NCBI GenBank assembly: GCA_024743435.1
Contig: JANSWO010000004.1
Coordinates: 1-64,000 of the forward strand
DNA length: 64,000 nt
Direction of reading: 5' to 3'
Source of the DNA: Pseudomonadaceae bacterium
Lineage (GTDB): Bacteria > Pseudomonadota > Gammaproteobacteria > Pseudomonadales > Azotimanducaceae
In this document: piece by piece, positions 33,520 through 42,623 of the stretch
Numbering within the stretch: position 1 is the first letter of the stretch
Layout: each line of letters begins with the position of its first letter
The notes under the pieces: model-generated
What the model was told of the DNA's origin: nothing
The model's database searches: none
Seen by the model: the letters and a program-made list of their open reading frames with translations, nothing else
Translations under genes and position numbers: made by a program

Positions 33520-34460
33520 GACAGCGGCGTGAATTCGAGTAGCGGGCCGGCCTCAGCTGCCGGCACGAGAGTGATCAGAAAGTAGTGATCGACGAGTAGC
33601 GCGAGGAACAACAGCGCCAGATACAAAATCGAATAGCGGAAGGTCGCCATCGCGGCTTTCGGATTGCGGTTGCGATACAGAACAATTGCCCAGTACAGAA
33701 AGCCGCCGCCCAGAATGAGAGCGCTAGCGAGGTAAATGAGGCCGGACATGCCGATCACGAACGGCATGAGCGTCGCGGCCAACAGAATGAACGTGTAAAG
33801 CAGGATGTGCAGACGGGTATACGCATCACCATGTGTCACGGGCAACATGGGCACATCGACGCTTGCGTACTCTTCTTTGCGATCCAGTGCGAGTGCCCAG
33901 AAGTGCGGCGGCGTCCAGGCAAAAATAATGAGGACAAGAAGCAGCGCGCCGGGATCCACGGTGCCCGTTACCGCCGCCCAACCAAACAACGGCGGCGCCG
34001 CGCCAAAGAGACCGCCGATGACAATGTTCTGCGGCGTCGCTCGTTTGAGGAAGAAGGTATAGACAAGCCCGTAGCCCACCCAGCTCGCCAGATTGAGCCA
34101 AGCGGTAAGCGGGTTAATGAAGGCATAGAGAATCGCGAAGCCAGCAAGGCCGGTGACCGCAGAGAATATGATGCCGTCCCGGACACTGACTCGACCGGTG
34201 GCAACGGGGCGCTTGTGAGTGCGCGCCATTCGGGCATCAATGTGGGCATCAGCGAGGTGATTGACGACCGCTGCAGAGCCGGCCACGAGCGCTATGCCAA
34301 GCAAGCCAATGAACAGGATGTCCAGCGGCACCATGCCCGGTACGGCGAGAAACATCCCGACCATCGCGCACAAAAGCATGAGCAACACGACGCGCGGCTT
34401 GGTCATCTCGTAAAAATCGCGCCAGTTGGCGGGCGCGGTCACAGCACTGACTTCACTCAT
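33516..34460 (-). CDS. cyoE: Protohaem IX farnesyltransferase (haem O synthase)
   Basis: 314 residues, multi-pass membrane protein of the UbiA superfamily. NHLADAHIDARMARTHKRPVATGRV contains the prenyl-diphosphate Asp-rich motif. Converts haem B to haem O, the substrate of the adjacent CtaA. Overlaps ctaA by 8 bp and SCO1 by 4 bp, a tight translationally coupled set. Confidence 0.95.
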   Translation of the reverse strand: MSEVSAVTAPANWRDFYEMTKPRVVLLMLLCAMVGMFLAVPGMVPLDILFIGLLGIALVAGSAAVVNHLADAHIDARMARTHKRPVATGRVSVRDGIIFSAVTGLAGFAILYAFINPLTAWLNLASWVGYGLVYTFFLKRATPQNIVIGGLFGAAPPLFGWAAVTGTVDPGALLLVLIIFAWTPPHFWALALDRKEEYASVDVPMLPVTHGDAYTRLHILLYTFILLAATLMPFVIGMSGLIYLASALILGGGFLYWAIVLYRNRNPKAAMATFRYSILYLALLFLALLVDHYFLITLVPAAEAGPLLEFTPLS

Positions 34461-35484
34461 TCGTGGCTCCAGGGCCGGTTAGCTGACGGGCGCGGTAGTT
34501 TACTGCAACCAGCACCAGCAACAACAATGCCGCACCGCCATTGTGGGCGGTTGCAACCCAAAGCGGCAGTTCTGCCAGGACATTCGTTACTCCCAGCGCG
34601 AATTGCACAAGCATAGCGGCGGCCAGCGGTAACGCCAGGGGGCTTGCGTTCTGTCTCAGCCTCCAGGCGAGCAGCAGCGCCAGCACCAGAACGACCATCG
34701 CGAGCATGCGGTGCGAGTAGTGAATCGCGATGCGCGCCTCCATGTGAAGCTGACCACCCAGATAGTTCGGGCCAACATCCTGAAAGATATCGAAGCCCTC
34801 TGCGTAGTTCGCCTCTGGCCAGAAGCTGCCATGACAGGTTGGAAAGTCCGAGCAGGCAAGCGCCGAGTAGTTCGACGATACCCAGCCACCAAGAGCAACC
34901 TGAGCGATGACAACCAATAACGTTGCCATGGCCAGGCCGCGCACGCGCGGAGGAGCTCGCCAGCGCGAGCCAAGCCCCAGCCGCAGCGCCAGTAACCACA
35001 GCAGCGACAGCGTCGCAAAACCACCCAACAGGTGCAGAGTGACCACCTGTGGCCACAGCTTGAGCGTCACGGTCCAGGCGCCGAACGCGCCCTGCACACA
35101 AACCAGGACCACGAGTGCGAGCGGCAACTTAACCGGCACGCCGCTGGCCCGGCGTCGCCACGCAAGCCCGGCGATGATGAGAATCACGAGACCGAGTGCA
35201 CTCGCAAAGTATCGGTGCACCATTTCCATCCAGGCTTTACCAGCCTCGACCGGCGCATCCGGAAACAGTGATTCGGCCCGTGCAATGTGCTCTTCAGATG
35301 ACGGCACGCCGACAAAGCCGTAGCAGCCGGGCCAATCGGGACAGCCAAGACCGGCATCAACGAGTCGCGTGTAAGCACCCAACAGTACAACTACGCAGGC
35401 GAGCGCAAAGGCGCCACATACCCAGCGCAATAAGCTTTTCTGGGCAGCAGCGAGCCCAGCTGAATCCAGTGATGTGCTAGCCAA
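34453..35484 (-). CDS. ctaA: Haem A synthase
   Basis: 343 residues, COX15/CtaA family with eight predicted helices; GAYTRLVDAGLGCPDWPGCYGF near the N-terminus, a later HLLGGF, and HYSHRM are the haem-ligand histidine segments. Oxidises haem O to haem A for the oxidase. Starts 8 bp inside the stop of the preceding gene. Confidence 0.94.
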   Translation of the reverse strand: MASTSLDSAGLAAAQKSLLRWVCGAFALACVVVLLGAYTRLVDAGLGCPDWPGCYGFVGVPSSEEHIARAESLFPDAPVEAGKAWMEMVHRYFASALGLVILIIAGLAWRRRASGVPVKLPLALVVLVCVQGAFGAWTVTLKLWPQVVTLHLLGGFATLSLLWLLALRLGLGSRWRAPPRVRGLAMATLLVVIAQVALGGWVSSNYSALACSDFPTCHGSFWPEANYAEGFDIFQDVGPNYLGGQLHMEARIAIHYSHRMLAMVVLVLALLLAWRLRQNASPLALPLAAAMLVQFALGVTNVLAELPLWVATAHNGGAALLLLVLVAVNYRARQLTGPGATNE

Positions 35485-36025
35485 TTTGAGACACCTTGAG
35501 CAATCGCTTCAGATCATCCAGCAACGGTTTGCCAACCTGATCAAAGGAGTAATAGAAAACCAGATTACCGTTCGGATCCACGAGATACGCGCCGTCTTTC
35601 AGCACGCCCGCAACCGGCCCGGTGAGCCAGATGGCATCCTGTGTATCGAGGCCTTCGGTAACCGACTCTGCAATCACAGCGCGGCGCACACGTGATGCCT
35701 CTCTATTGAGCAACACGTGCGATGCGCGGCCTCTGTCGATTGCCGCTTCGCAGTTCGTATCGCAACCGCCCACTTCTACTGTCCATAACCACCATTTGCC
35801 ATCGGTCACAAACGCCTCACCGCCGTGCGTGAGGCCCAGCTCATCCGCATTGATCGCAGGCGCTACGAATGCGCCGTTGTTCACCGTGCCAAAGTTCATG
35901 GAGCCCGATTGCACCAGAAAAAAATACAGGTAGGAGCCACCAAGGCTACCGATGGCGACGATGCAAATGATGATCATCGGCCAACGTGAGCGGTGCTCTG
36001 ACTGGGGGGCGGTATCGTTGTTCAT
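35477..36025 (-). CDS. Oxidase-cluster membrane-anchored protein of unknown function
   Basis: 182 residues from ATG 36025 (MNNDTAPQSEHRSRWPM); the frame is open further upstream but reads into the SURF1 spacer. One membrane helix (about 17-36, MIIICIVAIGSLGGSYLYFF) and a periplasmic thioredoxin-like domain with a paired cysteine motif CDTNC and YLVDPNGNLVFYYSFDQ. This matches the uncharacterised gene between SURF1 and ctaA in Pseudomonas. A role in oxidase copper or thiol handling is inferred. Confidence 0.82.
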   Translation of the reverse strand: MNNDTAPQSEHRSRWPMIIICIVAIGSLGGSYLYFFLVQSGSMNFGTVNNGAFVAPAINADELGLTHGGEAFVTDGKWWLWTVEVGGCDTNCEAAIDRGRASHVLLNREASRVRRAVIAESVTEGLDTQDAIWLTGPVAGVLKDGAYLVDPNGNLVFYYSFDQVGKPLLDDLKRLLKVSQIG

Positions 36026-36087
36026 AACCGTGTGTATCTTGAGAGCATGTGTAATGGTTGGTAAGTCTATCTTGTCAGTGGTTCTGT

Positions 36088-36795
36088 TCAGTCGCTGCGG
36101 CCCCTGTCGATCGGCTCGCGGCCACCGATACGACCAAAGACGATAAAGCCAATAAGCAAAGCCGCGGCTAATCCGAACCACTGCACCGCATAACCGGTGT
36201 GGCGAGCCGGATTAAAGTCCACGGTGAGTGACGTTGCAGTCAAACCACCGGGCTGCCCATGTTCCAGCCGAAGTTGCCAGCGCACCGCGCCTTCAACCTC
36301 TGCGAGCCTGGCTATATCCAACCGTTGAATCCGGCGAGGATACGCTCCGCTCCACTGATTTTCCTGCCACAGCATCGGCAGACCGAGTTCAGGCCAGGCG
36401 AGTGCCGAAATTGTCACCACCGCCTGCGGCGTAGAGAACTGAGGTAACTGCTCGCGCACCCGCGGAGCGGCAAGAAACCCTCGGTTCACGAGGTAACGCG
36501 CCCCGTCATCAGTCTCGAACGGCGTCACCACAAAATAGCCAACCTCACCGCCCGACACTTGGTTGTCCACCAGATAGCTTCGCTCTGCAACATAACGGCC
36601 GTGCAGACGAACCGGCGCAAAAGCCTGCCACTCATCGTGCTCGGTCAATGGGCGAGCGCCAATAGCATCAAAGTAGGCGTCTTCTAACGAGCGCTTATAG
36701 CTGGCGCGCTCAAGCTGCCAAACACCCAGCCCTAGAGTCACTGGCAGAAAGATCAGAACAAACAGGCTCATGCGCCAGCCAGGCCGGAACCTCAT
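36088..36795 (-). CDS. SURF1-family oxidase assembly protein
   Basis: About 235 residues from ATG 36795 (MRFRPGWRMSLFVLIFLPVTLGLGVWQLERASYK); a GTG four codons earlier is possible. Two terminal membrane helices enclose a periplasmic domain with GYFVVTPFETDDGARYLVNRGF and the C-terminal NPARHTGYAVQWFGLAAALLIGF. Assists haem A insertion into subunit I. Confidence 0.93.
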   Translation of the reverse strand: MRFRPGWRMSLFVLIFLPVTLGLGVWQLERASYKRSLEDAYFDAIGARPLTEHDEWQAFAPVRLHGRYVAERSYLVDNQVSGGEVGYFVVTPFETDDGARYLVNRGFLAAPRVREQLPQFSTPQAVVTISALAWPELGLPMLWQENQWSGAYPRRIQRLDIARLAEVEGAVRWQLRLEHGQPGGLTATSLTVDFNPARHTGYAVQWFGLAAALLIGFIVFGRIGGREPIDRGRSD

Positions 36796-36947
36796 GACTG
36801 GCCGCACCCTGCCCGCAGAACCTTCAGCGAGGATTGCGAATCATCTACTGGGCAAACCTGATCGATGGCGCGACTCCTCGCGGGTGCTTCGAGCAATCGC
36901 ATAACCGTTCACCCGAAACCGACAACATCGGTGTAAAGTGCATCGCC

Positions 36948-37172
36948 ATGCTGAAAGTCATTATCTTTATCTTGTTGCTGGCGATGATCGTTAGCTTGTT
37001 TACCGGCCTCAACTTCCTGTTCAAGGACAGTGGCAAACCGGAGTCCCGGCGCGTGCTCTGGGCCCTCGGGATTCGGGTTGGCCTCGCGATCACTGTGCTC
37101 GGGCTGATCTACTTCGGCCTCGAGACCGGCCAACTGGAATTATCAGCCCCCTGGCACAACCGCGCCGGCTAA
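36948..37172 (+). CDS. DUF2909-family twin-helix membrane protein
   Basis: 74 residues, ATG 36948. Helix 1 MLKVIIFILLLAMIVSLFTGLNFLF; helix 2 ALGIRVGLAITVLGLIYFG. This small protein holds the slot between coxC and SURF1 in pseudomonads but reads on the opposite strand to its neighbours, as there. Function unknown. The stop codon sits in the loop of the terminator hairpin. Confidence 0.88.
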   Translation: MLKVIIFILLLAMIVSLFTGLNFLFKDSGKPESRRVLWALGIRVGLAITVLGLIYFGLETGQLELSAPWHNRAG

Positions 37173-37181
37173 GGCCGGCGC
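37162..37181. terminator. Bidirectional hairpin with stop codon in its loop
   Basis: GCGCCGGC-TAAG-GCCGGCGC: perfect 8-bp stem whose loop is the TAA of the DUF2909 gene. Lies between convergent DUF2909 and coxC; no strong T-run. Confidence 0.7.
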
Positions 37182-37208
37182 GATTAGATCGTCTTGGCAA
37201 AGTGACCG

Positions 37209-38123
37209 TTAGACAATGTAGACCAGGAAGAACAGGCAAATCCAGACAACGTCAACGAAGTGCCAGTACCACGAGCCCGCCTCTAAACCAAACTGGTCGG
37301 TTGCTGTGAAGTGGCCGCGTATCGCTCTTATAAGCTGAACAAGCAATATCACCGCACCCAGCGTTACGTGGAAACCGTGGAAGCCGGTGAGAATAAAGAA
37401 CGTGGAACCATAGATGCCGCTGTCCAGCGTCAGGCCATAGTGCGTATATAGCTCCCAGTACTCATAGCCCTGCAGGAAGACGAAGAGAAAGCCCAGCGCT
37501 ACCGTCAGCGCAAGCCAGCTGACGAGGCCAGAGCGATTGCCTTTCTTGATGGCACTGTGTGCCCAATGCACCGTGAAGCTGGACGCAACCAGGATCACCG
37601 TGTTCCAGAACGGCAGATACGTGAACAGGCTGCCAAAGCTCTTCAGCTGAATGGACTGCTCCGGTGGCGTAAATACGGCGTTGTCCGGGTTGTCCATCAC
37701 CGGCCAGGTGTTTTCAAACTCAGGCCAGAGGTAGTCGCCCGTCATTGCCTTACCGCCGTCGCCACCGAGCCAGGACACCACCAATACTCGCGTGTAGAAC
37801 AGCGCGCCGAAGAATGCGGCGAAGAACATGACTTCCGAGAAGATGAACCAGCCCATACCCCAAACGTAGGAGCGTTTGACCTGGGCGTTGTTCAGGCCGG
37901 CATGGTTCTCGGCGATTACTTTGGCGAACCAGAAGTAAAGGACAACCGCGAACAGGCTGAAGCCGAGAGCCGACATGACCCAACCCGGGTCGCCGCCACT
38001 CTTCATCGCATTCAGCGCATCGCCTAGCCCGAAGACCATGAAAAACAGTCCGGCGGCAAGTACCACTGGATACCAACCGTCGTGGGGTACGTAGTACACC
38101 GATTGGTCGTTGGAATTAGACAT
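37209..38123 (-). CDS. coxC: Cytochrome c oxidase subunit III
   Basis: 304 residues, seven predicted helices. FIFSEVMFFAAFFGALFYTR, FTVHWAHSAIKKG, GFHGFHVTLGA and the C-terminal WYWHFVDVVWICLFFLVYIV are the canonical subunit III signatures. Long acidic periplasmic insert (about 125-160). Part of the minus-strand coxB-coxA-ctaG-coxC set; 17 bp after ctaG. Confidence 0.96.
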   Translation of the reverse strand: MSNSNDQSVYYVPHDGWYPVVLAAGLFFMVFGLGDALNAMKSGGDPGWVMSALGFSLFAVVLYFWFAKVIAENHAGLNNAQVKRSYVWGMGWFIFSEVMFFAAFFGALFYTRVLVVSWLGGDGGKAMTGDYLWPEFENTWPVMDNPDNAVFTPPEQSIQLKSFGSLFTYLPFWNTVILVASSFTVHWAHSAIKKGNRSGLVSWLALTVALGFLFVFLQGYEYWELYTHYGLTLDSGIYGSTFFILTGFHGFHVTLGAVILLVQLIRAIRGHFTATDQFGLEAGSWYWHFVDVVWICLFFLVYIV

Positions 38124-38140
38124 GCGGTCGTTTCTCCCGA

Positions 38141-38704
38141 TTACCCTTCACTGGGGCTGCGCGCCAGACCGAAGTCCGCACCAGCCAATTCAGTGACGTC
38201 AAATAAAGCATATGAAAGATTAATGGACTGCACGTTCTTCGGCAGTTCCGGCGCAATTAGAAAGCGCATTGGCCACACGGCCTCCTCGCCCGGACCCAGA
38301 TACTGCTGCTCAAAGCAGAAGCACTCGGTCTTATGGAAATGGTCTGTAGCGGATAACGGCACCACCGACGGAATCGCGCGGCCAACCATCGGCCGGTCGG
38401 TCGGATTGCGGACAACAAAGTTCATCTCACGAAGTTCGCCAGGATAGACGCGCATGCCGCCCTTCTCGGATTCGAACTCCCAGACCATGCCGTCATTGGT
38501 ATTGGTGATGAAGTTAACCTTCACCAGCCTGGACTTGTCCGGCGTCAGCTGCGCGACATCGTAGGTGTACTGGCCGCCCGTATCGCCACCAAGCCCGGTG
38601 ATTTCGCAGAACAGGTCGTACAGCGGCACCAACGCAAAGGCAAAGCCGAACATCCCGATAACCAGGACCCCCAGCTTCAATACCAATTTGTTTGTTGCGT
38701 TCAC
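38141..38704 (-). CDS. ctaG: Cytochrome c oxidase assembly protein CtaG/Cox11
   Basis: 187 residues from GTG 38704 (V(M)NATNKLVLKLGVLVIGMFGFAFALVPLYDLFCEITG). The open frame extends upstream only through repeat sequence, so I cut it here. Single membrane anchor and copper-binding ECFCFEQQYLGPGE in the periplasmic domain. Delivers copper to CuB of subunit I. Separated from coxA by a 319-bp spacer rather than tightly linked. Confidence 0.93.
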   Translation of the reverse strand: MNATNKLVLKLGVLVIGMFGFAFALVPLYDLFCEITGLGGDTGGQYTYDVAQLTPDKSRLVKVNFITNTNDGMVWEFESEKGGMRVYPGELREMNFVVRNPTDRPMVGRAIPSVVPLSATDHFHKTECFCFEQQYLGPGEEAVWPMRFLIAPELPKNVQSINLSYALFDVTELAGADFGLARSPSEG

Positions 38705-39023
38705 TGTCGGTTTACCGTGTTCCGTATCTGTTCGAGATCGCCGCGCTTCGCTCGCGATGACGATTATGTTGTACCCGTCATTGCGAGGAACGACGCCGTC
38801 GTGACGAAGCAATCTCGTATGGTCTTGAGATTGCCACGCCGTCTTTGCCTACCCCACGAACACACCCAAACAGCGTGTTCACTAAAACGCTTTGAGAGCG
38901 TAGTAAGCGCCGGCAAGACCAGGCGGAAACCGGCGAAAAAGCGGAGCGTACACAGCAAGTACGTGAGCTTTTCGAGCCGGTTTCCAACGCCGTATTGCCA
39001 AGCGCAGTAGCTCTCATTGTGTT
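38705..39023. other. Repeat-filled spacer between coxA and ctaG
   Basis: 319 bp between two genes that are normally close. It holds the dispersed repeat copies (38734-38849) and then a stretch without ORF support. An internal promoter or processing site for ctaG-coxC could lie here; none is clear. Confidence 0.65.
38734..38849. repeat. Palindromic dispersed repeat, copy 2 (with extra half-unit)
   Basis: 38734-38762 is a right half (GAGATCGCCGCG...GCGATGACG). 38774-38849 is a unit with CCGTCATTGCGAGG at the left, GAAGCAATCTC and GAGATTGCC inside. Same family as 25993-26107. Confidence 0.78.
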
Positions 39024-40625
39024 TTAGCCGTGAGCGTCCGCAGCAGTCACCTTAGGCGGATGCGTAAATGAGTGATACGGCGCCGGTGACGGCAGCGTCC
39101 ACTCGAGTCCATGAGCACCTTCCCAAACACGCCCGGTCGCCTGCTTGCCAGAACGGATCGCGTGGATGACGACGTACATGAACAACAACTGGGAGAAGCC
39201 AAAGATGAAGGCGCCCACACTGGAGATCATGTTGAAGTCAGCAAACTGCAACGCGTAGTCGGGAATCCGGCGCGGCATGCCGGCCAGCCCTGAGAAGTGC
39301 TGCGGGAAGAACGTGACGTTGACGCCGATGAACGACAGCCAGAAGTGCAGCTTGCCGAGGCGCTCGTCGTACATATTGCCGCACCACTTCGGCAGCCAGT
39401 AGTAGACCGCTGCGATGATGGAGAACAGTGCGCCCGGTACCAGGACGTAGTGGAAGTGTGCAACGACAAAGTAGGTGTCGTGGTACTGATAGTCCGCCGG
39501 TGTAATCGCGAGCATCAGGCCCGAGAAACCACCGATGGTGAAGAGCACAACAAACGCGATCGCAAACAGCATGGGCGTTTCGAACGTCATCGAGCCTCGC
39601 CACATGGTGGAAATCCAGTTGAAGACCTTCACCCCGGTTGGGATCGCGATCAGCATGGTGGCGTACATAAAGAAGAGCTGGCCAGCCAACGGCATGCCCA
39701 CCGTGAACATGTGGTGCGCCCATACGATGAACGACAGGAACGCAATGGAAGCTACCGCGTACACCATCGAGTCGTAGCCAAAGAGCTGCTTTCGAGCAAA
39801 CGTCGGAATGATGTGCGACACAATGCCGAACGCCGGCAGAATCATGATGTAGACCTCGGGGTGCCCGAAGAACCAGAAGATGTGCTGGAACATCACCGGA
39901 TCACCACCACCGGCGGCGTTGAAGAACGACGTGCCGAAGTGAATATCGAACAGCATCATCGTTACCGCGCCAGCCAGTACCGGCATGACCGCAATCAGCA
40001 GATAGGCGGTGATCAACCAGGTCCATACGAACAGGGGCATTTGCATGAGCGTCATGCCCGGTGCACGCATGTTCAGGATGGTCGCAATGATGTTGATCGA
40101 GCCCATGATGGAGGATGCACCCATCATGTGGACCGCGAAGATAAAGAACGTTACCGAATCCGGTGCGTAGGTTGTGGACAGCGGTGCGTAGAACGTCCAG
40201 CCGAAGTTCGGGCCGCCACCTTCCATGAAGAGGGTGGAGATCATCATTCCGAACGCAAACGGCAGAATCCAGAATGACAGGTTGTTCATCCGCGGCAGGG
40301 CCATATCAGGCGCGCCCACCATCATCGGCACCAGCCAGTTCGCCAGACCAACGAAGGCCGGCATGATGGCGCCGAACACCATAATCAGACCGTGGTTGGT
40401 CGTCATCTGGTTGAAAAATTCGGGGTTCACGAACTGCAGCCCGGGCTGGAACAGCTCGGCGCGAATGATGAGCGCCATCGTGCCGCCAATCAGCAGCATG
40501 GCGAAACTGAACCACAGGTACAGCGTGCCGATATCTTTGTGGTTAGTCGTGAACAGCCAGCGGGCCAGGCCTTTAGCCGGGCCGTGATCGTGGTGGTCGT
40601 CGTGTGATTCGATTACTGCGCTCAT
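39024..40625 (-). CDS. coxA: Cytochrome c oxidase subunit I
   Basis: 533 residues, twelve helices. Haem and CuB ligands in NHGLIMVF, the WFFGHPEVYIMILPAFG segment (His-Glu-Val-Tyr crosslink), AHHMFTVG, and HDTYFVVAHFHYVL. GHPEVYI supplies the K-channel glutamate-proximal region, as in A1-type oxidases. The start ATG 40625 overlaps nothing; 3 bp separate it from coxB. A proton-pumping haem-copper oxidase. Confidence 0.97.
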   Translation of the reverse strand: MSAVIESHDDHHDHGPAKGLARWLFTTNHKDIGTLYLWFSFAMLLIGGTMALIIRAELFQPGLQFVNPEFFNQMTTNHGLIMVFGAIMPAFVGLANWLVPMMVGAPDMALPRMNNLSFWILPFAFGMMISTLFMEGGGPNFGWTFYAPLSTTYAPDSVTFFIFAVHMMGASSIMGSINIIATILNMRAPGMTLMQMPLFVWTWLITAYLLIAVMPVLAGAVTMMLFDIHFGTSFFNAAGGGDPVMFQHIFWFFGHPEVYIMILPAFGIVSHIIPTFARKQLFGYDSMVYAVASIAFLSFIVWAHHMFTVGMPLAGQLFFMYATMLIAIPTGVKVFNWISTMWRGSMTFETPMLFAIAFVVLFTIGGFSGLMLAITPADYQYHDTYFVVAHFHYVLVPGALFSIIAAVYYWLPKWCGNMYDERLGKLHFWLSFIGVNVTFFPQHFSGLAGMPRRIPDYALQFADFNMISSVGAFIFGFSQLLFMYVVIHAIRSGKQATGRVWEGAHGLEWTLPSPAPYHSFTHPPKVTAADAHG

Positions 40626-40628
40626 GCC

Positions 40629-41774
40629 CTACTCCTGACTACCTTCTGACCACTCAACAACGTCCCTCGGTTGAGTGACATCGCCAACGCTATTGCCCCA
40701 GCTGTTCCGTGTGTAGTGAACAACCGCTGCAATCTGGGCGGCATCCAACTGGCTGGCAAATGACTGCATCGCCGAGCCGGGAACGCCTTCCCAAAGAATC
40801 TGAATCTGATCGCCCTGATCACCCGTTACCTTCGGGCTACCAGCCAGCGCCGGATAAACCGGAGGAATGCCCTGGCCGGCTGGCTGGTGACAGGCGACAC
40901 AGTAGGTGCCGTAGACCGCTTCGCCTTCTGCCATCAACTCTTCCGGCGTGAAGGTTTTGCTGAGCGCGGCTTTGCGCGCTTGAGCTGCTTGCAGTTGCTC
41001 GCCGTACCAGACGTCGTAGTCGGCTTCGTCGAGAACCTGCACAACAACCGGCATGAAGCCGTGATCCTTGCCACATAGCTCCGTGCACTGGCCGCGATAG
41101 ATGCCGGGTTCCGGAACGATGGCCCACAGCTCGTTGATGATGCCGGGGATCGCGTCGCGCTTGATGCCGAAGTCGGGCACCCACCAGGCGTGGATGACAT
41201 CGTTTGCCGTCAGCAGAAAGCGCACTTTACGGTTGGTGGGAATCACCAGCGGGTTATCAACGTCGAGCAGGTAGTGCTCACCCTTATTAGCCCGCTCGTA
41301 GATCTCGTCCTGGCTTGTCTTCATGTTCGACATGAACGCGAAGGTCTCGTTGAAGTCATCGTCCAGGTATTTGTATTGCCACTTCCACTGATAGCCCCGG
41401 ACTTCGACGGTCATGTCTTCACCGCCGGTGTCATACATCTTCACCAGCACTTCGGTAGCTGGAACGGCCATCGCGATGAGGATCAACAACGGACCAACAG
41501 TCCAGGCGATCTCAATCTTAGTGTTTTCGTGGAACGATGCTGGCTCGTAACCGGCGGCGCGACGGTGATGAACGATCGACCAGAACATCACACCGAACAC
41601 AACGACACCGATGACCACGCAAATCCAAAAGATCAACATGTGCAGGTCATACACTTCACGGCTGATTTCCGTGACCCCGACACGCATGTTGAGCTCGTCG
41701 GCAAATGCGACGGCTGGCGCAGCCAGTGCGACGACCGCGAGGATCAGACGACTGACGATTGGCGAGTTACTCAC
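40629..41774 (-). CDS. coxB: Cytochrome c oxidase subunit II with fused cytochrome c domain
   Basis: 381 residues, GTG start with AAGGGA 6 nt before it. Signal peptide, two membrane helices (about 43-65 and 88-108), CuA domain with HAWWVPDFGIK and CTELCGKDHGFM. A C-terminal cytochrome c domain has CVACHQPAGQG and Met in PGSAMQSF. The fused haem makes this a caa3-like oxidase able to take electrons through its own haem c. First gene of the oxidase operon. Confidence 0.96.
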   Translation of the reverse strand: MSNSPIVSRLILAVVALAAPAVAFADELNMRVGVTEISREVYDLHMLIFWICVVIGVVVFGVMFWSIVHHRRAAGYEPASFHENTKIEIAWTVGPLLILIAMAVPATEVLVKMYDTGGEDMTVEVRGYQWKWQYKYLDDDFNETFAFMSNMKTSQDEIYERANKGEHYLLDVDNPLVIPTNRKVRFLLTANDVIHAWWVPDFGIKRDAIPGIINELWAIVPEPGIYRGQCTELCGKDHGFMPVVVQVLDEADYDVWYGEQLQAAQARKAALSKTFTPEELMAEGEAVYGTYCVACHQPAGQGIPPVYPALAGSPKVTGDQGDQIQILWEGVPGSAMQSFASQLDAAQIAAVVHYTRNSWGNSVGDVTQPRDVVEWSEGSQE

Positions 41775-41885
41775 AACGATTCCCTTGCAATCCTGTTAAC
41801 TGAGTGTAGAGGCTCTTGCGCCCCTTGCTGACGGTACTTCGCGGCGCTTTCGAGCCATCAGTTGATGAACCAAACGCATCGCCCG

Positions 41886-42122
41886 CTACGCTAGAAGACC
41901 CATTAGGCGCCGAGACAGACGCCGAGACTCCAATAACGTAACCGCCAACTCGTCCCGCTTTGCGCGCAACGCACGCAAAATGGAACCCTTACGAATCCCT
42001 ATATTCAGGGCAGCGCACAAGCCTATGCCCGCGCCCGTCAAGGCGCCGACAACGCAGCCCAGTGCCGCAACTATGTGCCATTCATCTGCAAATATCAGAA
42101 AACGACCGAACTCCCGCCACAC
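41886..42122 (-). CDS. Possible small membrane protein upstream of coxB
   Basis: 78 residues; one hydrophobic segment (about 17-41, IVAALGCVVGALTGAGIGLCAAL) and a basic tail (RKGSILRALRAKRDELAV). No clear ribosome-binding site and no family recognised; it could be chance. It sits where the coxB promoter should lie or just before it. Confidence 0.35.
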   Translation of the reverse strand: MWREFGRFLIFADEWHIVAALGCVVGALTGAGIGLCAALNIGIRKGSILRALRAKRDELAVTLLESRRLSRRLMGLLA

Positions 42123-42368
42123 TGACGAAAGTTAGACCCTGCCCAGCGCGCCGCATATTACTGTAGAGGCCTCTTTTCTGGCAACCGCCAAGCGCACAAT
42201 GCAATTCTCATTTGTCTGATTTTTCAACATGTTAGGCAAACTCCATCAGGAGCCGCCGAAGGCTCGCGGGCGGCTGCTCGCAAGCTACTGTTTATCTTCG
42301 GTTTTTCCGCACTGCAACAACGAGGATAGCTGCGCCGCAGCTCAGCGAGGGTAAGCGCGGGCGGTACC
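42123..42368. other. Intergenic stretch without a gene
   Basis: About 245 bp between the possible small gene and yheV. It contains AGCCGCC (42251-42257) pairing with GGCGGCT (42269-42275), a weak candidate 3' hairpin for the yheV operon. Nothing else seen. Confidence 0.5.
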
Positions 42369-42623
42369 TCATTGCTCCGGTTTGCCCGGGTCGATGAGGC
42401 GAACAGGCGTCGGCTCGGGCTCGGCAGGGGCGATAAATCGGGTTTCCGGCTCAGATACGCCTCCCAAGGCATCGATCCGATCCGTGAAACCGCAGGCAAC
42501 GCAAGCGCGCACCAGCATGGAGGAATCGTCCTCAGCGGAAGCAACTGTGATTCGATCTTCGACGCCGCAGGCCGGGCACTTCGCGCCGGCAATGAACCGC
42601 GGACGCTGGCTACGAGGGCTCAT
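42369..42623 (-). CDS. yheV: YheV-like zinc-ribbon protein (DUF2387)
   Basis: 84 residues. RFIAGAKCPACGVEDRITV then ACVACGFTDRI: two CxxC pairs 30 residues apart, matching the YheV family. Last of the tsaC-aroE-yheV run and overlaps aroE by 4 bp. Function of the family unknown. Confidence 0.87.
   Translation of the reverse strand: MSPRSQRPRFIAGAKCPACGVEDRITVASAEDDSSMLVRACVACGFTDRIDALGGVSEPETRFIAPAEPEPTPVRLIDPGKPEQ

Noticed and set aside
34457-35101. Long frames opposite or offset to ctaA, coxA, gyrB and trkA (for example 34457-35101, 39297-40277, 50227-51195)
   Set aside because: Shadows of strongly conserved genes in GC-rich DNA; no family resemblance and no start signals.
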